The notes under the pieces are model-generated. The model did no database searches. It saw nothing but the letters and a program-made list of their open reading frames with translations, and was not told the DNA's origin. From Fonticella tunisiensis (GTDB lineage Bacteria; Bacillota; Clostridia; Clostridiales; Caloramatoraceae), in NCBI RefSeq assembly GCF_004364155.1, contig NZ_SOAZ01000003.1, positions 1 through 64,000 of the forward strand: 64,000 nt of DNA, written 5' to 3'. The position numbers and the translations under genes were made by a program. Shown in pieces: positions 17,340-27,452 of the stretch (the stretch's first letter is position 1; each line of letters starts with the position of its first letter).

Positions 17340-18584
17340 TTAACAAGTCTTCACTTTAATAAGCTTTTGTTTTTTAACTTCATTCAAATTTAGAGTATAC
17401 ATTGATATTGCAGAGAATATTGTAATAGCAAACACCAGGGGCCAAACCAATCTTACTCCAAACCTTTGAATATATCCTCCCATGATATATGGTCCAACGG
17501 CTGATCCTGCACCAGTTATTATAGTTAAAATGGAATTGAATCTTCCTCTGTGGGAACTTGGAGCATGATCTGCAATGTAAACTCCTGAGTTAGTCGCATT
17601 TAGAATCTCACCAATCGTCCAAACTACAGTTGAAAATATATATAACGGATATGCACTTATAAAATAAAGCATCCCAAAGCCGCAGGCAAAGAAAATCCCT
17701 GCAAGGGCAATGTTAAAAAGGGGTTTGTTCTTCTTCGTTAAGTAAACTATAATGGCCGTCATAGTCACAACAACAATTCCATTGGTAAAGAAAATCCCCC
17801 CCATAAGGGTTGATGCATTATCACCGTAAAGCTGTTTCAGTTGAAGGGTTGTACTGAAATTTCCCTGGGAATATGCAAAGGAGTATAACGATGATAAAAG
17901 TGCATAGATTAAAACCGAAGGCCTTTTAAGCAGCACTGAAAACACGCTTCCCTCCTGTGCCTTTTCCTCCTCGGGTATTTCATCGCTGATATTCCTATAA
18001 CTTGGCTTTGTTTCCTCAACAAACAGCATTAAAAGAGTTATTGCAATAAAAATTGCAGCGGCATTTCCAAGGAAGGTAAAGGGAAGATACTTTTTGTACA
18101 GAAATCCTGCAATCAGCGGCCCAACTGAAAAGCCTATATTTATGCCCATGTATAATAATGAAAAGGCTGCTTTTCTATTTTTCGAATTTGTTAAATCGGC
18201 GACCATGGCGCTGTTTGCAGGCTGTGCAGCACCGTTTAGAACTCCTGCCAAAATTAAGAGCCATGGAATAACCATTGACTTTCCTAAAAAAGCACAGGGT
18301 ATAAAGGAAAGCGCCGCGAGTCCTTGAGAAATAACCATAACCTTTTTCCTTCCGAAAATGTCTGAGAGCTTTCCTCCCAAAAGACCTCCAGGCACATAGG
18401 ACATGGTTGAAAGGGACACAAATGCACCAGCCTCCTTTGCCCCAAGTCCCAGCCTGTCAGTTAAAAACAAAGTTAAAAGTGGGAAAACGAAGCTTCCCAT
18501 GCTATTTATAACCCTCACCAGAAATAGTATGTATATGCTCCTGGGAAGATTTGAATAGGGTTCAAGAAATTTAGGTAGTTTCAT
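17340..18584 (-). CDS. MFS transporter (drug/metabolite exporter type)
   Basis: 414 residues with about twelve hydrophobic helices. The MFS loop 2-3 signature is GGKLSDIFGRKKVMV near residue 75, and SHRGRFNSI lies in the equivalent second-half loop. The sequence begins MKLPKFLEPYSNLPRSIYIL and has a GGAAGG site. The family exports drugs or small metabolites by proton antiport; the substrate is not deducible. It is a single gene, with no regulator next to it. Confidence 0.85.
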   Translation of the reverse strand: MKLPKFLEPYSNLPRSIYILFLVRVINSMGSFVFPLLTLFLTDRLGLGAKEAGAFVSLSTMSYVPGGLLGGKLSDIFGRKKVMVISQGLAALSFIPCAFLGKSMVIPWLLILAGVLNGAAQPANSAMVADLTNSKNRKAAFSLLYMGINIGFSVGPLIAGFLYKKYLPFTFLGNAAAIFIAITLLMLFVEETKPSYRNISDEIPEEEKAQEGSVFSVLLKRPSVLIYALLSSLYSFAYSQGNFSTTLQLKQLYGDNASTLMGGIFFTNGIVVVTMTAIIVYLTKKNKPLFNIALAGIFFACGFGMLYFISAYPLYIFSTVVWTIGEILNATNSGVYIADHAPSSHRGRFNSILTIITGAGSAVGPYIMGGYIQRFGVRLVWPLVFAITIFSAISMYTLNLNEVKKQKLIKVKTC

Positions 18585-19078
18585 ATAGCTATCTTCCTTC
18601 CAAATATAGTGGAGGTCCTATAAAATTAGTTAAGAAATCATTTTCAAGGTTAATATTTCGATGGAAGTGTAAAAAATCCTGCATTAGGACCTTTTGATAA
18701 TTGAATCAAAATTTGTGTAAAATAAAAGACTTCTTAAAAAGTAGAAGCCTTAAGATAATTCATTATGTTAACACGTTATGCTAGTTTTATTTTCAAAAGA
18801 CGCTGTGATAAAAAATATATTGCTCTCACAACTACGCTTGCGCACAGGGGTTCTAAAATTTCCATTGAACGTTTTCTGGCAGCTAAAGCTGGGTACGAAG
18901 GATTAATGCCTTTGCTACCTTGTGGTAAAACAGAATGGAACAGGGAGTATTGCATCGTATCCACCCAGGCAGAAAATTTCAAACAAAGCCAGCATTACAG
19001 ATTCTTGATAAGTGGTTACGGTTAAAGCAATATCCCTGCTGGAATGTTGAATGGAGATAAACTTCCATCGGGTATATA
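18585..19078. other. Intergenic region with a repeat arm and no convincing gene
   Basis: Nearly 500 bp. AGGTCCT (from about 18613) and AGGACCT (about 18687) form distant arms upstream of the MFS gene. A MITE-like arm lies at 18768-18820. The rest (18821-19070) has a more balanced base composition and open frames on both strands (18765-19025 plus, 18776-18982 minus), but neither has a recognisable protein signature or clear ribosome-binding site. Confidence 0.4.
18768..18820 (+). repeat. MITE-like arm, family D
   Basis: TTAACACGTTATGCTAG followed by GACGCTGTGATAAAAAATAT matches, allowing for mismatches, the reverse complement of the right arm of the inverted repeat at 56366-56632 and the arm at 58245-58305. 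It appears to be one end of a decayed non-autonomous element. Confidence 0.5.
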
Positions 19079-20035
19079 TTACATAAACCCTTTAAACGCA
19101 ACAACTATAGCAATTAATATTATCTGTGACAGATTCATCATTATAAAATTCTTAACCGATAAAACAAAGGTTTCACTTTTTACTGGGTTTGAATGAAACA
19201 GCCCTATGTTCTTCCTTACAGGAATGAATGTTAAAAGCACAATCAGCAATGCAGTCGGTACAAGTTTTAAAGCAAGAAGTATAGCTATATCTATGTACCC
19301 AATATAGTAGAGAATTTTAAAAAGAACCAGTGCTCTTTCCTTACCTATATAGTATACAAGTGTATGGCGCCCATTTACTATATCATCCTCAACATCACAA
19401 ATATTGTTGGCAAGCATTATGTTAGCTATGCCAACTACGGCAGGTATGGATATTAGGAAAATATTAAACACTTCAACAATGTTTATGCTCAAATTAATTA
19501 TGCCGCTTTGAAATGTTAGCGTAATTAAGTTTTGGTCGTACACATGAATGTATATCGACAAAAACATAATTATAAATCCCATAAATACTCCGGAAAACAG
19601 CTCTCCAAGGGGCATGCGCGAAATAGGAATAGGGCCAAAGGAATAGAAAATTCCAACCATAAAGGAAATAACTCCTATTAAAAGAACCACCAGGTTAGTC
19701 CTTAAAGTAAGTATTATTCCGAATACTATTGCTATAGAAAGCAGTATATATATTGTGGTTAAAACCGTAGATTCCCTAAGGTTGTCCCTAACAATTGCAT
19801 TATGCTTTTCATAACCATACCCCTCCTTTTTCCTGGCCTTCTTAAAATCTATATAGTTATTGATTGCCGTTGTTGTCATATCAAAGGCCAACAGGGATAT
19901 GAACATTATTATAAAGTTTTCGAATCTAAACTTTCCGTAGCGATACAAAGAATAAAATGTGCCAAGCAAAAACGGTATAACGCTTGCAATCTTCGTTTGA
20001 ATTTCAACAAGCTTAAGAAAACTTCTAAATGACAA
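19079..20035 (-). CDS. UbiA-family prenyltransferase (MenA-like)
   Basis: 318 residues with about eight to nine hydrophobic helices. The family transfers a polyprenyl chain to an aromatic acceptor in the membrane. Two polar motifs that bind Mg-diphosphate are present in diverged form: NNYIDFKKARKKEG near residue 60 and NNICDVEDDIVNGRHTL near 210. The start is TTG at 20035, supported by GGAGG eight bases upstream; the ATG inside that gap is out of frame. The order of motifs resembles 1,4-dihydroxy-2-naphthoate prenyltransferase, but no menaquinone gene is nearby, so the acceptor is uncertain. Confidence 0.8.
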   Translation of the reverse strand: MSFRSFLKLVEIQTKIASVIPFLLGTFYSLYRYGKFRFENFIIMFISLLAFDMTTTAINNYIDFKKARKKEGYGYEKHNAIVRDNLRESTVLTTIYILLSIAIVFGIILTLRTNLVVLLIGVISFMVGIFYSFGPIPISRMPLGELFSGVFMGFIIMFLSIYIHVYDQNLITLTFQSGIINLSINIVEVFNIFLISIPAVVGIANIMLANNICDVEDDIVNGRHTLVYYIGKERALVLFKILYYIGYIDIAILLALKLVPTALLIVLLTFIPVRKNIGLFHSNPVKSETFVLSVKNFIMMNLSQIILIAIVVAFKGFM

Positions 20036-20091
20036 CTTCCATTCCTCCTAAAGTGATAAATTTATGACGAATCAGCGCGTAAATTATGACT

Positions 20092-21348
20092 TTATCCTCT
20101 AATCTGCCCTTCACCATAGATTATATATTTTGTCGTTGTGAGCTCCTTAAGCCCCATAGGCCCCCGGGCATGAAGTTTTTGAGTGCTTATTCCAATCTCT
20201 GCACCAAATCCAAACTCAAATCCATCTGTAAACCTTGTCGAGGCATTAACATATACAGCGGCTGCATCCACTTCCTTGAGAAATCTTCTGCTGTTTACAT
20301 AGCTGTTTGTTATAATAGCCTCTGAATGTTTAGTTCCATATATATAAATGTGTTCCAGTGCCTCATCCAGCGTTTTAACTACCTTAATGGCTAAAACAAG
20401 GTCGAGGTACTCCCTTTCCCAGTCTTCCTCTAAAGCAGGCTTGATTCCCGGGAGAATTTCACATGTCCTTGGGCAGCCTCGAAGCTCAACCCCTAATGCC
20501 GTGAGTTTTTCACCAATGGTTGGAAGAAATTTGTCTGCAATATCTTCATGAACAAGCAGTTTTTCCATGGCATTGCAAACCGCAGGCCTTTGAGTTTTTG
20601 CATTTATAACGATATTTTCAGCCATAGTCAGGTCTGCATCTGAGTCAACATAAACATGGCAGTTTCCAACTCCCGTTTCTATTACAGGAACTGTTGCATT
20701 TTCAACTACCGAACGTATCAGCCCTGCTCCTCCTCTCGGGATCAATACATCGAGATAGCCATTTAAGCGCATCATAATATTCGCTGCTTCTCTATCGGTT
20801 ATTTCAATAAGCTGAATGCATCCATCAGGAAGCCCCTTACCTATTGCCGCCTCCGTAATTATATTCACTATTTCAATGTTTGAGTGGATGGCTTCTGAAC
20901 CTCCCCTGAGAAGTACTGTGTTTCCCGCCTTAAGGCAAAGGCCGGCAGCATCAACTGTTACATTTGGCCTTGCTTCATAAATTATACCAACAACGCCTAA
21001 GGGTACCCGGATCTGTCCTATTTGGAGTCCATTCGGTCTTGTCCACATCCTTACTATTTCGCCTACAGGATCAGCCAAAGAGGCAACCTGCCTGAGTCCT
21101 TCAGCCATATCTTTAATTCGTCCTTCATTAAGAAGCAGTCTATCCAGCAGAGCCTTTGACAGTCCTGCCTTTTTTCCGATTTCAATATCTTTTTCATTGG
21201 CAAATAAAATTTTATCCGCATTAGCTTCAAGTGCATCCGCCATTGCATAAAGGGCTGAATTTTTCACTGCAGTACTTATGCCGGCCATTTGTCTTCCTGC
21301 CGTCTTTGCCTTTTTTGCTTTATCTACAACATATTGCCTTATATCCAT
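20092..21348 (-). CDS. proA: Gamma-glutamyl phosphate reductase
   Basis: Second step of proline synthesis: reduces gamma-glutamyl phosphate to glutamate semialdehyde with NADPH. 418 residues, normal length. Family signatures include GQIRVPLGVVGIIYEARPNV, LRGGSEAIHSN, DVLIPRGGAGLI and the catalytic Cys in RPAVCNAMEKLLVH near residue 255. The C-terminus has TDGFEFGFGAEIGISTQKLH. It begins 3 bp after proB, so the two are co-transcribed. Confidence 0.96.
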   Translation of the reverse strand: MDIRQYVVDKAKKAKTAGRQMAGISTAVKNSALYAMADALEANADKILFANEKDIEIGKKAGLSKALLDRLLLNEGRIKDMAEGLRQVASLADPVGEIVRMWTRPNGLQIGQIRVPLGVVGIIYEARPNVTVDAAGLCLKAGNTVLLRGGSEAIHSNIEIVNIITEAAIGKGLPDGCIQLIEITDREAANIMMRLNGYLDVLIPRGGAGLIRSVVENATVPVIETGVGNCHVYVDSDADLTMAENIVINAKTQRPAVCNAMEKLLVHEDIADKFLPTIGEKLTALGVELRGCPRTCEILPGIKPALEEDWEREYLDLVLAIKVVKTLDEALEHIYIYGTKHSEAIITNSYVNSRRFLKEVDAAAVYVNASTRFTDGFEFGFGAEIGISTQKLHARGPMGLKELTTTKYIIYGEGQIRG

Positions 21349-21351
21349 AAA

Positions 21352-22500
21352 TTATTCCTCCCCGGAAATAAAACTATAGGTTATAACCATGTTATCCCTG
21401 TGAACTATCTCGTCATAATTTTTATGTCCCAACCTTTCCTCAATTTCTATAGACTGTAATCCCTTTATCTTTTCAATTTCTTCCGAGCTGTAGTTTACAA
21501 TACCCTTTGCAATCTCATTATAGCTTTCATCCACTATTGATACAGCCGAACCCTCGCTAAAATCTCCCTCAACTGCTACTACTCCGCTTGGCAAAAGGCT
21601 TTTATTTTCCCTGTATAATGCTGCGGCTGCACCACCGTCAATAACTAACCTTCCCATTACTTTCGTTCCAAAGGCAATCCATCTCTTCCTGAACTGAAGT
21701 GGTCTGTCTTCTGGTTTAAACCATGTTCCATGTTCCTCTCCATTTAAAATATCGTTTATAATACCTTGTTTTGAGCCATTGGCAATTACCATTGCTGTCC
21801 CTGAGGACACTGCAATTCTTGCAGCGCTAATCTTTGTTGCCATTCCACCGGTTCCAAGGCTGCTGCCTGCTCCACCCGCCATATTTTCTATTTCAGCGGT
21901 GATCTCATTAACCCAGGGAATGATTTTTGCCTCTGGATTTAACCTTGGATTGGCATCGTATAAGCCATCGATATCAGAAAGCAGTATAAGTAAATCCGCT
22001 TCTACAAGGCTTGCTACTAAAGCAGACAGGGTATCATTATCACCAAACTTTATTTCATCAACAACTACAGCATCATTTTCATTGATTATGGGTATTATAC
22101 CTTGCTCAAGTAATTTAAAAAGCGTATTTCGTGCATTTATGAAGCGGGTTCTCTGTATCATATCTTCACGGGTTAAAAGAATTTGAGCCACAGTCTGGCC
22201 ATACTCCCCAAAAAGTTTTTCATACATATGAAGGAGAATTCCCTGGCCCACCGCTGCCGCAGCCTGTTTTTCCGGAATTGTTTTAGGCCTCGACTTAAGC
22301 CCCAACTTGCCCATACCAGCACCTATGGCCCCTGAAGTTACGAGTATAACTTCATATCCCCTGTTGTGTATATCGGCAAGCTGCCTTACGAGGCCTTCAA
22401 TGCGGCTTAAGTTTAATCTCCCGTTTTCATAGGTTAAAGTAGATGAACCTACCTTAATAACCACCCTCCGTACCTTGCTTAAATATTCCTTCCTATTCAA
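21352..22500 (-). CDS. proB: Glutamate 5-kinase with C-terminal PUA domain
   Basis: First step of proline synthesis: ATP-dependent phosphorylation of glutamate. 382 residues. The kinase domain shows [50 protein letters not shown] and the Gly-rich [15 protein letters not shown]. The PUA domain occupies about residues 280-370. The enzyme is normally inhibited by proline through the kinase domain. No T-box or other leader motif was seen upstream. Confidence 0.95.
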   Translation of the reverse strand: MNRKEYLSKVRRVVIKVGSSTLTYENGRLNLSRIEGLVRQLADIHNRGYEVILVTSGAIGAGMGKLGLKSRPKTIPEKQAAAAVGQGILLHMYEKLFGEYGQTVAQILLTREDMIQRTRFINARNTLFKLLEQGIIPIINENDAVVVDEIKFGDNDTLSALVASLVEADLLILLSDIDGLYDANPRLNPEAKIIPWVNEITAEIENMAGGAGSSLGTGGMATKISAARIAVSSGTAMVIANGSKQGIINDILNGEEHGTWFKPEDRPLQFRKRWIAFGTKVMGRLVIDGGAAAALYRENKSLLPSGVVAVEGDFSEGSAVSIVDESYNEIAKGIVNYSSEEIEKIKGLQSIEIEERLGHKNYDEIVHRDNMVITYSFISGEE

Positions 22501-22700
22501 AGCAGTATGTCACTCCCTTTTAATTTTAAATCCTATTATAAAATAGTTCCATATATTTTTCATCTCAATCGCTAGTGTATTAGTTAAATGCTGATCATTT
22601 ATATTATATATTTTATCAAATCGAAGGCCTTCAAGTATACAGGATATCAAACTTATCTAAACAATAAATTATCTATTTTATCTTTTAAAATTTCCATAAA

Positions 22701-22745
22701 AAAATAGGAAGGTTAGGATAAAACACCCCTAAACCATCCTATTTT
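22701..22745 (-). terminator. Terminator of the alpha-mannosidase/PTS operon
   Basis: AAAATAGGAAGGTTAGG (from 22701) pairs with the CCTAAACC/TCCTATTTT stretch ending at 22745. On the minus strand the hairpin is followed by a run of seven T. It lies about 25 bp after the glycosidase stop codon. Confidence 0.85.
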
Positions 22746-22770
22746 ACGTTTAGCTTCATTTATCGATATA

Positions 22771-25458
22771 TTACTTAAATCTCACTTTCAAAGTTAAAGC
22801 ACAGTATGGCTTTACTACTGGTAAAATAAAGGATCCTTCATCATCAATAGAAAGCTTATCTCCTTCCAGATCCTCATTAAAGTTTGTAAGGACTACTTCA
22901 CTTATATTTTCAAGATTTATGGAGATAGTTTCATTCTTTACAGTAGAACTTCCCGCATTATATAATCTAATTATTAGTGCTTCCTCATCTTCAGCTTTCT
23001 TTAACGCACTTATAATTAGATTTCTGCTGCTTAGCTTAATGATGTCTTCATCTCCCTGCTTAACCCCTTGAAGCTGGCTTTGTATATGCTTTGTAAGGGT
23101 TTCAACCTCAAAGAGCTTAACTTCATCTCCAACATTATTGAGTTTTATCATGTTCTGAACTGCAAGTGCAGGAGCGTCAAATTCTGCTGCAGCTGCTGGT
23201 ATCCCTGCCTCATCCCAGTTTCCTGCATGTGGCACAAGTGCATATTCAAATACATGTATACCAAGGCAAAGTGCGTCAGGGGTCGGTACTTCTATTCCAG
23301 ATGGTCTTCCGGGCCTTATAAGAAGTTCTCTCTTACCCATCATACCAACACCTCTGAGAAGTGTTAGAGCGATAGTTGTGTCGTCATATATTTCATACTC
23401 AGTTAGTCCCCTGTTTAATACAGCAATTCCATATTCTCCATCATTGAAGTCCACAAACTTCTGCTGTGAATAAATTGGGAGAGGCTTTTCTGCCCATTTT
23501 CCTGTTTCCCACTTGCTGTCATCCATCTTATTTGGTCTCTTAAGTGTACCAAATTGTATTTCAGCAAAGGAATGGTCTGACTTAACTCCTGATGGGAATA
23601 AAACTCTAAGCCTGTGATCGAAGGCGTTGTTTTCAACTACAGTTTTAAAGTCTATCCTTTTTATCTTGGAATATAAAGTTAAATAGGTCGTTATAGGGAG
23701 TAATACCCTTTCATCGCTTCTTCTTTCATCGTTATCTACTAGTTTTTTGGGAACCTCCATGTTTAGTTTTATAGCAATAGTTGTTTTAATATCTCCACTT
23801 TCAACTATTTCAAATTCAGCTTTTGAAGTTTCAGAGGTTACTACTGTATCATTTTTAACAGGTGAAAAGTTATAAGTATCGCCTGCATCTCCGCAGTCTT
23901 CAAACACATGTAGCTTATCATATCTTCTACCGGTCTGTTTATCAGTTACATTGATACTTCCATTTTCATTTATTTCTACAGTAAAGAAATCATTTTCAAA
24001 CCTGCTGGATCCCTTTTCTGTCTCCTGTTTGATTTCAGCTTCCCCTTCTTCTTCTTCAATGAAGTATGTCTTATATCCTACGTTTGAATTAAAATCAACA
24101 TAGAATGAGAACTCTACCTTCTTTTTAGTTTCCTTTAGATTTATACCAGCTGACCATATACTTAAGGAGGCTGCATTTATTTCAGTAACCTTATCTATTT
24201 GGTGGGGTATTACATTACCATCTGCATCCTTGAGAATAAAGCGTTCATCATCAACATATATTACGGCATTTACGAGCTGTTTACCCTTTGTCATAGAGCT
24301 GTTAAATATTACAATAGCCAATCTGTCAATTCCAGTCTGTCTTACTATTGCTCTTGAATAGCTCTTTAACAATGTTTGCCCAATATTCTCTACATCAGTA
24401 AATCTTTGATCTATTTCCCTGTGTGCTTCATCTGTGCAGCATCCCCCAATGCTATCATGGGCCTGGTTTTGAATTAAATACTTCCATCCCTGATTGATAA
24501 GCTCTCCAGGATATTTAGCATTTTTAAGCCAACTTATTGAACATATCGGTTCTACATACTTTTCAAGAAGAGCCTCTGCCTTTCTGTTTGCCTGTTTTTG
24601 ATATATTCTCGAAGATACTATGCTTGTATGAACCCTGCTTCTCTCAGGAATTATAAGTTCTCCAGCAAGCTTCTTTAAATTAGGTTTAGCATTTACTACC
24701 GAATCAATATAATCCTCAAGGGTATCCTGAACGTATTCAGTCTCTGAATCCGTTTCATTTAAATGTTTGATATAGTTAGTTATATGCGGCTCAGGCCATT
24801 CATGATCAACTCCGTTCATAATTAAAATATTATCAGTTGTAGCCCACTTCTTTAATTCACTTACAGTTTTCTTCATTCTAATATCCGCTTTTTCAAAATC
24901 CTTTGGCAGAAACATTGCGTTGCTGTATCCTAATGGAAGATATACTGCTACTACGTCATCCCCGCTTATTGCTTCCCAAGCAAATTCAGAGGCCTGAAGT
25001 TCATGCAGTGGAACTCCTCTCATCATAACCGCAGAATTTATTCCAAAGCCCTTAAGTATCTGCGGCATTTGACCTGACTGTCCAAAGGAGTCTGGAAGAT
25101 ATCCAACCTTCATTTGTTTTCCAAAATCCCTTGCTATTCTATCACTTATCAACAGGTTTCTTAAAAGTGATTCTCCATCGGGCACGAATTCATCGGGCTG
25201 AATATACCATGGCCCTATAATTATTTTTCCTTCCTGAATTAACCTTTTAAGCCTTTCATGGCTCTTAGGCTTTATCTGAAGATAATCCTCAAGCACTACG
25301 GTTTGTCCATCAAGCATAAAGCATTTGTAGTCCTTGTCTTTTTCTATCATATCCATTAATTTATCTATTAAGTGTACGAGCCTTACTCTGAAATGCTGGA
25401 AAGTCTTATACCATTCCCTATCCCAGTGTGTATGTGAAATAACGTGTGCTCTATGCAT
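22771..25458 (-). CDS. GH38 alpha-mannosidase (MngB-like)
   Basis: 895 residues, the usual size of bacterial class II alpha-mannosidases. The N-terminus has the zinc-site motif HVISHTHWDREWY and, near residue 135, KVGYLPDSFGQSGQMPQI containing the nucleophile Asp. NQAHDSIGGCCTDEAH near residue 350 gives another zinc ligand. A beta-rich C-terminal part follows. The GAGGTGATAAT site precedes ATG. In E. coli MngB cleaves 6-phospho-mannosyl-glycerate imported by a PTS; the PTS genes directly upstream here suggest the same logic, with a phosphorylated mannoside as substrate. Confidence 0.93.
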   Translation of the reverse strand: MHRAHVISHTHWDREWYKTFQHFRVRLVHLIDKLMDMIEKDKDYKCFMLDGQTVVLEDYLQIKPKSHERLKRLIQEGKIIIGPWYIQPDEFVPDGESLLRNLLISDRIARDFGKQMKVGYLPDSFGQSGQMPQILKGFGINSAVMMRGVPLHELQASEFAWEAISGDDVVAVYLPLGYSNAMFLPKDFEKADIRMKKTVSELKKWATTDNILIMNGVDHEWPEPHITNYIKHLNETDSETEYVQDTLEDYIDSVVNAKPNLKKLAGELIIPERSRVHTSIVSSRIYQKQANRKAEALLEKYVEPICSISWLKNAKYPGELINQGWKYLIQNQAHDSIGGCCTDEAHREIDQRFTDVENIGQTLLKSYSRAIVRQTGIDRLAIVIFNSSMTKGKQLVNAVIYVDDERFILKDADGNVIPHQIDKVTEINAASLSIWSAGINLKETKKKVEFSFYVDFNSNVGYKTYFIEEEEGEAEIKQETEKGSSRFENDFFTVEINENGSINVTDKQTGRRYDKLHVFEDCGDAGDTYNFSPVKNDTVVTSETSKAEFEIVESGDIKTTIAIKLNMEVPKKLVDNDERRSDERVLLPITTYLTLYSKIKRIDFKTVVENNAFDHRLRVLFPSGVKSDHSFAEIQFGTLKRPNKMDDSKWETGKWAEKPLPIYSQQKFVDFNDGEYGIAVLNRGLTEYEIYDDTTIALTLLRGVGMMGKRELLIRPGRPSGIEVPTPDALCLGIHVFEYALVPHAGNWDEAGIPAAAAEFDAPALAVQNMIKLNNVGDEVKLFEVETLTKHIQSQLQGVKQGDEDIIKLSSRNLIISALKKAEDEEALIIRLYNAGSSTVKNETISINLENISEVVLTNFNEDLEGDKLSIDDEGSFILPVVKPYCALTLKVRFK

Positions 25459-25520
25459 ATTATCACCTCTTTTAAAAATTTCTCCAGAGAATTATAAAGT
25501 TAATTCTCTGGAGTTTGTAA

Positions 25521-26564
25521 TTATGCTACTACTTCAGTTTCTGAATTATTTTTTTTAGCTCCTATTGATTTGAAAACATTTACTAAAACAGCTGTTGTTA
25601 CAACACCCGCAAGTACCGCAACTACATGGAGAAGTGGCTTATTTACAAAGGGTGTTGCGAAAACTGTCGCCATTAAAACAGGATTTACAACTCCAAGGGC
25701 TGCTGATAATCCGGAAGATACGGCTGAACCTATCATAATGGCAGGTATTACTCTGACAGGGTCAGCCAGAGCAAATGGTATAGCACCTTCTGTAATTCCT
25801 ACTATTCCCATAACAAGGGCTGATTTTGCTGCTTCTTTTTCTTCATTTGAATATCTCTTTGATGCAAGGAAAGCAGCCAATGCCAGTCCAAGTGGTGGAA
25901 TAGCTATTGCAATATGTATTGCTGTAGCAGGTCCGTAAATCTTTTCAGCATATAATCCATATGCAAAGGTTAAAGCAGTCTTGTTTACTGGACCTCCCAT
26001 ATCAAATGCCATCATAGCTCCCAATATTGCAGCAAGAATAATCTGGTTACCAGCCTGCATTCCACCAAGCCATGCTGTAATACCCTTTGTAGCCGCTATA
26101 ATTGGCCCACCTATTATATACTTAAGTGTCACTCCTACAACAAATGTAGATGCAACTGGTATTAAAAGAATCGATATTACAGGCATAATTGCTGCTGGTG
26201 CCTGAATCTTCTTAAGCAATTCAACAAAGTAACCAACCATCAGACCTACTATGATTCCACCCAGGAATCCAGTACCCATATCTTTCGCCAGCATACCAAC
26301 GATGAATCCAGGTGCAATTCCAGGCTTATCCGCTATTGAATATGCGATATATGCTGCAATTACTGGAACAATAAGACCAAGACCGTAGAGACCAATATCC
26401 TTTATTGTTGCTGCAAATCCTTCCTTGGCTTCCCATACCCCTGTTCCACCAATCATTATTGCTATAGATACCATAAGTCCGCCAGCAACGACAACTGGAA
26501 TCATGTATGATACACCAGTCATCAAATGTCTGCTAAGGTTGTCCAATCTTTCTTTAAAACTCAT
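25521..26564 (-). CDS. PTS fructose-family IIC membrane component
   Basis: 347 residues, highly hydrophobic, forming the sugar channel. Family patterns: LSRHLMTGVSYMIPVVVAGG near the start, PGIAPGFIVGMLA, GPVNKTALTFAYGLY, and GITEGAIPFALADP near residue 255, which resembles the conserved substrate-binding GITEGAIPF of fructose-type IIC domains. A GGGGG site precedes ATG. It is encoded between the IIB gene and the GH38 gene, so a mannoside such as mannosylglycerate is a better guess than fructose. Confidence 0.92.
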   Translation of the reverse strand: MSFKERLDNLSRHLMTGVSYMIPVVVAGGLMVSIAIMIGGTGVWEAKEGFAATIKDIGLYGLGLIVPVIAAYIAYSIADKPGIAPGFIVGMLAKDMGTGFLGGIIVGLMVGYFVELLKKIQAPAAIMPVISILLIPVASTFVVGVTLKYIIGGPIIAATKGITAWLGGMQAGNQIILAAILGAMMAFDMGGPVNKTALTFAYGLYAEKIYGPATAIHIAIAIPPLGLALAAFLASKRYSNEEKEAAKSALVMGIVGITEGAIPFALADPVRVIPAIMIGSAVSSGLSAALGVVNPVLMATVFATPFVNKPLLHVVAVLAGVVTTAVLVNVFKSIGAKKNNSETEVVA

Positions 26565-26590
26565 AATAATCCCCCTTTTTTAATATATTT

Positions 26591-26902
26591 TTATTTTTTT
26601 ATAAGCTCCAGGGCTTTATTTATAACATTATCAGCATTTTTAACTGCCTCTGCTACCTTTACTGTCAGAATTGGCTTCTTTTCAAATCTGTCTCTATGAG
26701 CAACATTTGTGTCTACTGCAAATATAACAACATCTGCTGTATCAATATCTGACTGCTTTATCTTGTTTTGAATTCCCATACTTCCCTGGGTCTCAACATG
26801 TATTTCTATATTTCTTGCCTTTGCTGCCTTTTTTAGCCCTGTTGCTGCCATATAGGTATGCGCTAAACCCGCTACACATGCTGTTACTGCTACAATTTTC
26901 AT
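26591..26902 (-). CDS. PTS fructose-family IIB component
   Basis: 103 residues, cytoplasmic. It accepts phosphate from IIA on the Cys in the P-loop AVTACVAGLAHTYMAA near residue 10 and passes it to the sugar entering through IIC. GSMGIQNKI and DVVIFAVDTNVAHRDRF are typical of the family. It is a separate gene here, unlike the fused IIABC of E. coli MngA. Confidence 0.93.
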   Translation of the reverse strand: MKIVAVTACVAGLAHTYMAATGLKKAAKARNIEIHVETQGSMGIQNKIKQSDIDTADVVIFAVDTNVAHRDRFEKKPILTVKVAEAVKNADNVINKALELIKK

Positions 26903-26944
26903 TTATAATTCCCCCTTAACTTTATATATTATTCAGAATAATTA

Positions 26945-27409
26945 TTAACTAGCTAATTCTTCCTGACCTGTTAAAAGCCTGTATATATCTTCTGGGTTTT
27001 TAGAATTTACAAGGTTTTGTGTAAATTCTTCATCCATAAGAAGCTCAGCAAGCTTTGCGAGAATCATTAAATGTTCATTCTGAGCACCTGATAAAGGAAC
27101 TGCTATAAGAATTACAATCTTCACAGGATTCCCATCCATTGAATCCCACTCAACATCATTACATTTTCCTATAGCAATACATGATTCCTTTACTCCCTCT
27201 GATTTACCATGTGGAATCGCTATTCCTCTGCCTATTCCTGTAGTATATTCTTCTTCCCTTTTAAATACATCATGAAGATAGACTTCCAGGGAATTTAACT
27301 TGTTATTTTGATCAAGCAATTCCGCAAGTTCCTTTATAACCTCCTCCTTTCTTGTAGCTTTAATTTCTGCTTTAATAAGATTTATATTGATTAAATTTTT
27401 GATGTCCAC
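26945..27409 (-). CDS. PTS fructose-family IIA component
   Basis: 154 residues. The phosphorylated His lies in GIGRGIAIPHGKSEGVKES near residue 65. It carries phosphate from HPr to the IIB protein. The start is GTG at 27409 after a GGGAGTGG site. It follows the regulator gene by about 40 bp, and the regulator ends in a related IIA domain. Confidence 0.92.
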   Translation of the reverse strand: MDIKNLININLIKAEIKATRKEEVIKELAELLDQNNKLNSLEVYLHDVFKREEEYTTGIGRGIAIPHGKSEGVKESCIAIGKCNDVEWDSMDGNPVKIVILIAVPLSGAQNEHLMILAKLAELLMDEEFTQNLVNSKNPEDIYRLLTGQEELAS

Positions 27410-27452
27410 GCTACCACTCCCACATGTACTTTAAATATTTGCTGTCATATCA

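Noticed and set aside
18765-19025. Possible gene on either strand in the gap before the MFS gene
   Set aside because: Both strands are open over the same stretch, there is no good ribosome-binding site or recognisable motif, and the start of the plus frame lies in a repeat arm.
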